A stretch of 64,000 nt of DNA from Methanofollis sp. W23 (GTDB lineage: Archaea; Halobacteriota; Methanomicrobia; Methanomicrobiales; Methanofollaceae). The notes below the pieces were generated by a model. That model searched no databases. It was not told the DNA's origin and was given only the letters and a program-made list of their open reading frames with translations. The position numbers and the translations under genes were made by a program. The first letter of the stretch is position 1; every line of letters begins with the position of its first letter. Where the stretch lies: NCBI RefSeq assembly GCF_017875325.1, contig NZ_JAGGMN010000001.1, positions 558,001 to 622,000 on the forward strand, given 5' to 3'. Below, one piece after another: positions 60,616 to 64,000 of the stretch.

Positions 60616-63489
60616 ATGATGAGAAGTATCTCCGCGGCCGGAAGATCCCGGCCGGGAAAGTATCGACCAGCGGCTGCCGTCGTGATCGTGATCGTCGCCC
60701 TGCTTGCCCTGACAGGCATTGCAGCAGGCGTGGAGATCCCGGAAGAGCGCTGGCGGACGACCTATGACTCGGGCTACAACGACTACGGATATGCGCTCCA
60801 GATGACCAATGAGAGCGATTTTGTTCTTGCAGGGAAGGTGCAGAACGGATCGACCAGCGACATGCTGCTGCTGAAGACCGACAGGAACGGCACACTGCTC
60901 TGGAACCAGACCTACGACTATGCCGGATATGACACCGCACATGCCGTGAAGGAGACCCCAGACGGGGGCTATATCCTCGGGGGCTTTGGGCTCATCGATA
61001 TGACATATGCATCGATCGACGGGGCGATGATGGTCAGGACCGATGAGAACGGCAGCGTGCTCTGGACCGGGCCGACCGGGAACGTGAGTCCGACCTGGGA
61101 GGCGGTCCAGGACGTTGCCGTCTGTGAAGACGGAGGGTTTGTCCTGACCGGCAGGGACAACCCGTCGGCCGCGCCGAATGCCGCATATCTCGTGAAAACC
61201 AACGAGACCGGCGGCGTGGAGTGGACGAACGGCTACATGAGAGACATCGACGACACCGGATTCTCGGTCCTGCAGACCGATGAGGGGGACTATGTCTTTG
61301 CCGGGATCTCGGCCGACATAATCAATGGGACGACCGATGCCTTCCTCAGGAAGGCCGACGCCAACGGGACGTTGATCTGGGAGCGCTACTACCCCGCGAG
61401 TGAGATGAACTGGACCTCGCAGGGTGCCGAAGGCGACTTCTGGACGGTGAAGGCGGTCCCGACTGCCGACGGGGGCTATGCCGTCGCGGGCAGGGTCGTC
61501 TTTGAAAAACCCGACACTGCCGCCGCCGCCCTGATCAAGACCGACGCCGAGGGACAGGTCGAGTGGTCCAGGGCCTATACTTCGTGTTCAGATACATTCT
61601 GGGCTGAGGATCTCGTCGAGAGACCAGAAGGCGGGTTTATCCTTGCATGCCACTGCGACCCGCCGGCAAACCCGCAGAACGCCATCTCTCTCATCGCAAC
61701 CGATGACACCGGCGAGATCGAATGGCGCGACTTCTACACCATCGGTCCGTTCGAGAACGACCCGCACGCCATCGTCGCAACCGGGGACGGCGGATATGCG
61801 ATCGGAGGCGAGGCCGGGATCTGCGAGAACCCGGCAGACATCACGAACTGCACGCTCGACGCCTTTATCCTCAGGCTCGGACCCAGAGAACCGCCGGCGC
61901 CAGGGCCTGGACCCGCACCTCAACCGTCGTTGAACGCCGACTTCAAGGCCTTCCCGCGGAGCGGAGTCGCACCACTGGAAGTGGCGTTCACCGACCTCTC
62001 GACCGGGTCGCCGACCTCGTGGGCATGGGACTTTGGCGATGGGACCGGGTCGACGGCACAGTTCCCGACACACACCTACACGAAACCAGGCACCTACACG
62101 GTTTCCCTGACCATCTCTGACGGGACTTCGGCCGACACCGAGAGGAAGGTCGGGTACATCACGGTCTCTGCAGAAGAACTCAAGGCGAATCTCTCCTTTG
62201 TCCCGAGAGAGGCGGAGGTAACCGAGGGGGAGAACACCACCTATGATGTCGTGATGGACCGGGCCGAGGAGGGGATCGCCTTCTACTACATGGACATCGA
62301 CCTCACCGACCCGGCGGTCGCCGAGATCGTGGATGTCGAGATGCCCGCCTGGGTAAAGTCCGGTCCTCTGGTCTCGCCGCTGCCGGCAGACTCGGTCCAG
62401 CTCTCAGGGATCAAGGGGGTCACTGATCCTGGCAAAGAGAACATCACGCTCTGCACCCTGACGGTCCGCGGCGACCTGGAAGGCCAGACTGATCTTGCCG
62501 TCGGGGAGGCGCGGGTCCTGAGCCCGGTCCTGAACGAGTACCTGCTCACCGCCGGTACCGGGAGCCTCAATGTCACACCCAGTGATTTTGACGCAAACTT
62601 CACGGCCGATCCACTGAACGGCACCGCACCGCTTGAGGTGAACTTCACCGACACTTCGGTCGGGTCACCGACAGCATGGTTCTGGGAGTTCGGCGACGGG
62701 GACACCTCGACCGAGCAGAACCCGGCCCATGAGTATGCGGAGCCTGGGCTCTACACCGTGATCCTGACGATCTCTGACGGGACGAAGACCGACGCCGAGA
62801 CAAAGGCGGACTACATCGAGGTCACCGCCGCACCATCGGTCCTGGCCGCGAACTTCACGGCCGATCCACTGAACGGCACTGCACCGCTTGAGGTGAGCTT
62901 CACCGATCTCTCCGAGGGCCCGGTGACCTCGTGGTTCTGGGAGTTCGGCGACGGGGACACCTCGACCGAGCAGAACCCGACTCACGAATATGCGGAGCCT
63001 GGGCTCTACTCCGTGGTCCTGACGGTCTCTGACGGGACCGAGACCGACGCAAAGGTAGAGGCCGACTACATCAATGTCACCGCCGCACCATCGGTCCTGG
63101 CCGCGAACTTCACGGCCGAGCCGCGGAGCGGCACCACGCCCTTGAGCGTGGGCTTCACCGACCTCTCCGAGGGCCCGGTGACCTCGTGGTTCTGGGAGTT
63201 CGGTGACGGGGACACCTCGACCGAGCAGAACCCGACTCACGAATATGCAGAGCCTGGGCTCTACTCCGTGGTCCTGACGGTCTCTGACGGGACCGAGACC
63301 GACGCAAAGGTAGAGGCCGACTACATCGAGGTCACACCTGAAGAAGAGAGTACTCCAGAGGAAGAAGAGGAACTGACGCCAGAGGAGGAAGAGGAAGAGG
63401 TCACACCTGAAGAAGAGAGTACTCCAGAGGAAGACGAAGAGGAACTGACACCAGAGGAGGAAGAGGCCGCGCCTGAAGAGACGACCTAA
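60616..63489 (+). CDS. Secreted protein: propeller-like repeats, cohesin-like domain, four PKD domains
   Basis: The 957-residue protein has an N-terminal signal/anchor (~17-37), propeller-like repeats as in the preceding gene (~40-430), PKD 1 (~438-517), a cohesin-like beta domain (~518-652, with EVTEGENTTYDVVMDRAEEG and FYYMDIDLTDP), PKD 2-4 (~654-907), and an acidic TPEEE-repeat tail (907-957). Each PKD has the WxFGDG or WEFGDGDTS and HEYAEPGLYSV motifs. PKD 3 and PKD 4 are almost identical. No membrane helix follows the tail, so attachment must be by other means. Surface adhesion or cell-cell contact is the likely role (family knowledge). GGAGGGGGG precedes ATG 60616. Confidence 0.88.
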   Translation: MMRSISAAGRSRPGKYRPAAAVVIVIVALLALTGIAAGVEIPEERWRTTYDSGYNDYGYALQMTNESDFVLAGKVQNGSTSDMLLLKTDRNGTLLWNQTYDYAGYDTAHAVKETPDGGYILGGFGLIDMTYASIDGAMMVRTDENGSVLWTGPTGNVSPTWEAVQDVAVCEDGGFVLTGRDNPSAAPNAAYLVKTNETGGVEWTNGYMRDIDDTGFSVLQTDEGDYVFAGISADIINGTTDAFLRKADANGTLIWERYYPASEMNWTSQGAEGDFWTVKAVPTADGGYAVAGRVVFEKPDTAAAALIKTDAEGQVEWSRAYTSCSDTFWAEDLVERPEGGFILACHCDPPANPQNAISLIATDDTGEIEWRDFYTIGPFENDPHAIVATGDGGYAIGGEAGICENPADITNCTLDAFILRLGPREPPAPGPGPAPQPSLNADFKAFPRSGVAPLEVAFTDLSTGSPTSWAWDFGDGTGSTAQFPTHTYTKPGTYTVSLTISDGTSADTERKVGYITVSAEELKANLSFVPREAEVTEGENTTYDVVMDRAEEGIAFYYMDIDLTDPAVAEIVDVEMPAWVKSGPLVSPLPADSVQLSGIKGVTDPGKENITLCTLTVRGDLEGQTDLAVGEARVLSPVLNEYLLTAGTGSLNVTPSDFDANFTADPLNGTAPLEVNFTDTSVGSPTAWFWEFGDGDTSTEQNPAHEYAEPGLYTVILTISDGTKTDAETKADYIEVTAAPSVLAANFTADPLNGTAPLEVSFTDLSEGPVTSWFWEFGDGDTSTEQNPTHEYAEPGLYSVVLTVSDGTETDAKVEADYINVTAAPSVLAANFTAEPRSGTTPLSVGFTDLSEGPVTSWFWEFGDGDTSTEQNPTHEYAEPGLYSVVLTVSDGTETDAKVEADYIEVTPEEESTPEEEEELTPEEEEEEVTPEEESTPEEDEEELTPEEEEAAPEETT

Positions 63490-63498
63490 AGAGGAGGT

Positions 63499-63523
63499 TG
63501 TACAGGTCTCTTGGACCTGTACA
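63499..63523 (+). terminator. Perfect hairpin after PKD protein gene
   Basis: TGTACAGGTC-TCTTG-GACCTGTACA is a perfect 10-bp stem with a five-base loop, ten bases past the stop codon. It lacks a following T-tract, so it may be an RNA 3'-end stabiliser or a protein-binding palindrome rather than a simple terminator. Confidence 0.55.
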
Positions 63524-63894
63524 CAGTATGGAATGACTGGAACAGGGGGATCACCTGGTTCCCCCTGCCCTTGATTTTATTTTGCCGCAGGATAGAACTG
63601 AAGATCTATCTCTGGGACTCTGGAGAGACTCTTTTGATGATGTCCCCTGACTGGGGGGCCAAGTTCGTACGAGGAGGTGGTGAGGTGAGGGTTTTGCATG
63701 AGAATTCGATCCCATCACGCCCCCCATGACTGATACGCAGAGGGGACATCCCATTTCTGAGCGGTTCGTCCTTTGCCTTCCTGTCTCACTCAATCACTCT
63801 AAAGCCGAATTGCAATATGTCGTGGCTGAAGGGCAGTGGGGGAGTCGATAGCCATAGAGGATCTCTCACCACTCCCTGTGGCCTGACCAATCGC
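63524..63894. other. Gene-free stretch
   Basis: No gene is supported. A weak palindrome CAGGGGG...CCCCCTG is at 63543-63568, and a left-end-like CTCTGGAGAGACTC at 63618. Other sequence is not matched to the repeats. Confidence 0.5.
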
Positions 63895-64000
63895 CTTGAA
63901 CTGAAGGTTTTCCTTCCTGGAGTGCGACGTCCTCTCCTCCACCTGGACCACGATGGGTCCGGGGGGCGGCGAGCCCCCCGCCAGAGTCCTGAGGATTTCT
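63895..64000 (+). repeat. Family D/A repeat cut by window end
   Basis: It has CTTGAACTGAAGGTTTTCCT, TCCTGGAGTGCGACGTCCTC, a GGGGGGCGGCGAGCCCCCC hairpin and ends GAGGATTTCT, the start of an A terminal repeat at the window edge. Confidence 0.65.

Noticed and set aside
63524-63793. Short frames after the PKD gene on both strands
   Set aside because: No ribosome site, domain or codon bias; the sequence is partly repeat-like.

Overview
The window looks like chromosomal DNA of a GC-rich methanogenic archaeon. I infer order Methanomicrobiales, with Methanofollis or Methanoculleus-like genera as the best guess. Direct support: a methanogenesis-marker-14 protein, the McrA arginine methyltransferase Mmp10 (radical SAM), a tetrapyrrole cluster that can feed F430 and corrinoid synthesis, archaeal TATA boxes with leaderless or very short-leader starts, T-tract terminators, and PKD-domain surface proteins. 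The genus is an inference from gene content and style, not from an alignment.

Layout. 0-5 kb: a truncated basic protein, inositol-phosphate synthase, a small unknown, an EVE-domain protein and an SLC13-type transporter. 4.7-8.6 kb: two tandem paralogous AMP-forming acyl-CoA synthetases. 9-12.5 kb: an alpha/beta hydrolase and Mmp10. 12.6-20.8 kb (minus strand): a secreted protein, then a seven-gene, tightly overlapping operon built on MoxR ATPase, DUF58, DUF4350-like and DUF4129-like proteins plus small membrane proteins. 20.9-29.6 kb: an exported unknown, an orphan amino-acid binding protein, a UPF0248 protein, a GntP-like permease, GDPD, a LysE exporter, and an overlapping malic enzyme/aspartase-type lyase pair. 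30.5-34 kb: a zinc ribbon, tRNA-Gly(GCC) and two paralogous membrane proteins. 34.1-39.8 kb: the cluster from glutamyl-tRNA to siroheme precursors (precorrin-2 dehydrogenase, hemA, hemB, hemL, hemC, cobA), with no hemD. 39.8-44.9 kb: an oxidoreductase, a cupin epimerase, ilvD and beta-carbonic anhydrase. 45-47.9 kb: a visibly AT-rich accessory island with a DUF6345-like protein (possible caspase-like His/Cys dyad), two unknown exported proteins and a structured leader. 48.5-58.8 kb: a Cys-rich thioredoxin-like protein, an iron-sulfur flavoprotein, carAB, an FMN-binding protein, a winged-helix regulator, and marker 14 with a small partner. 59.3-63.5 kb: two secreted propeller-like proteins, the second with four PKD domains and a cohesin-like domain.

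The most unusual feature is between the genes. Almost every long intergenic gap is filled with a mosaic of dispersed repeats. The main family (called A here) is about 226-233 bp when complete. It has ~18-bp terminal inverted repeats (consensus GGCYCTGTAGARATCCTC), two very GC-rich hairpins and a central long inverted repeat, and it lies in both orientations, sometimes as neighbours separated by ~8 bp of AT-rich sequence. It has no coding capacity and looks like a MITE-type non-autonomous element or a structured RNA/DNA element. At least three further modules (B, C, D) recur with it. No transposase, rRNA or CRISPR array is visible.

The genes connect at a few points. The tetrapyrrole cluster, Mmp10 and marker 14 serve methyl-coenzyme M reductase and its cofactors. 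carAB and ilvD are biosynthetic. Malic enzyme and aspartase link pyruvate, malate, fumarate and aspartate. The MoxR operon and the PKD proteins act at the cell envelope.
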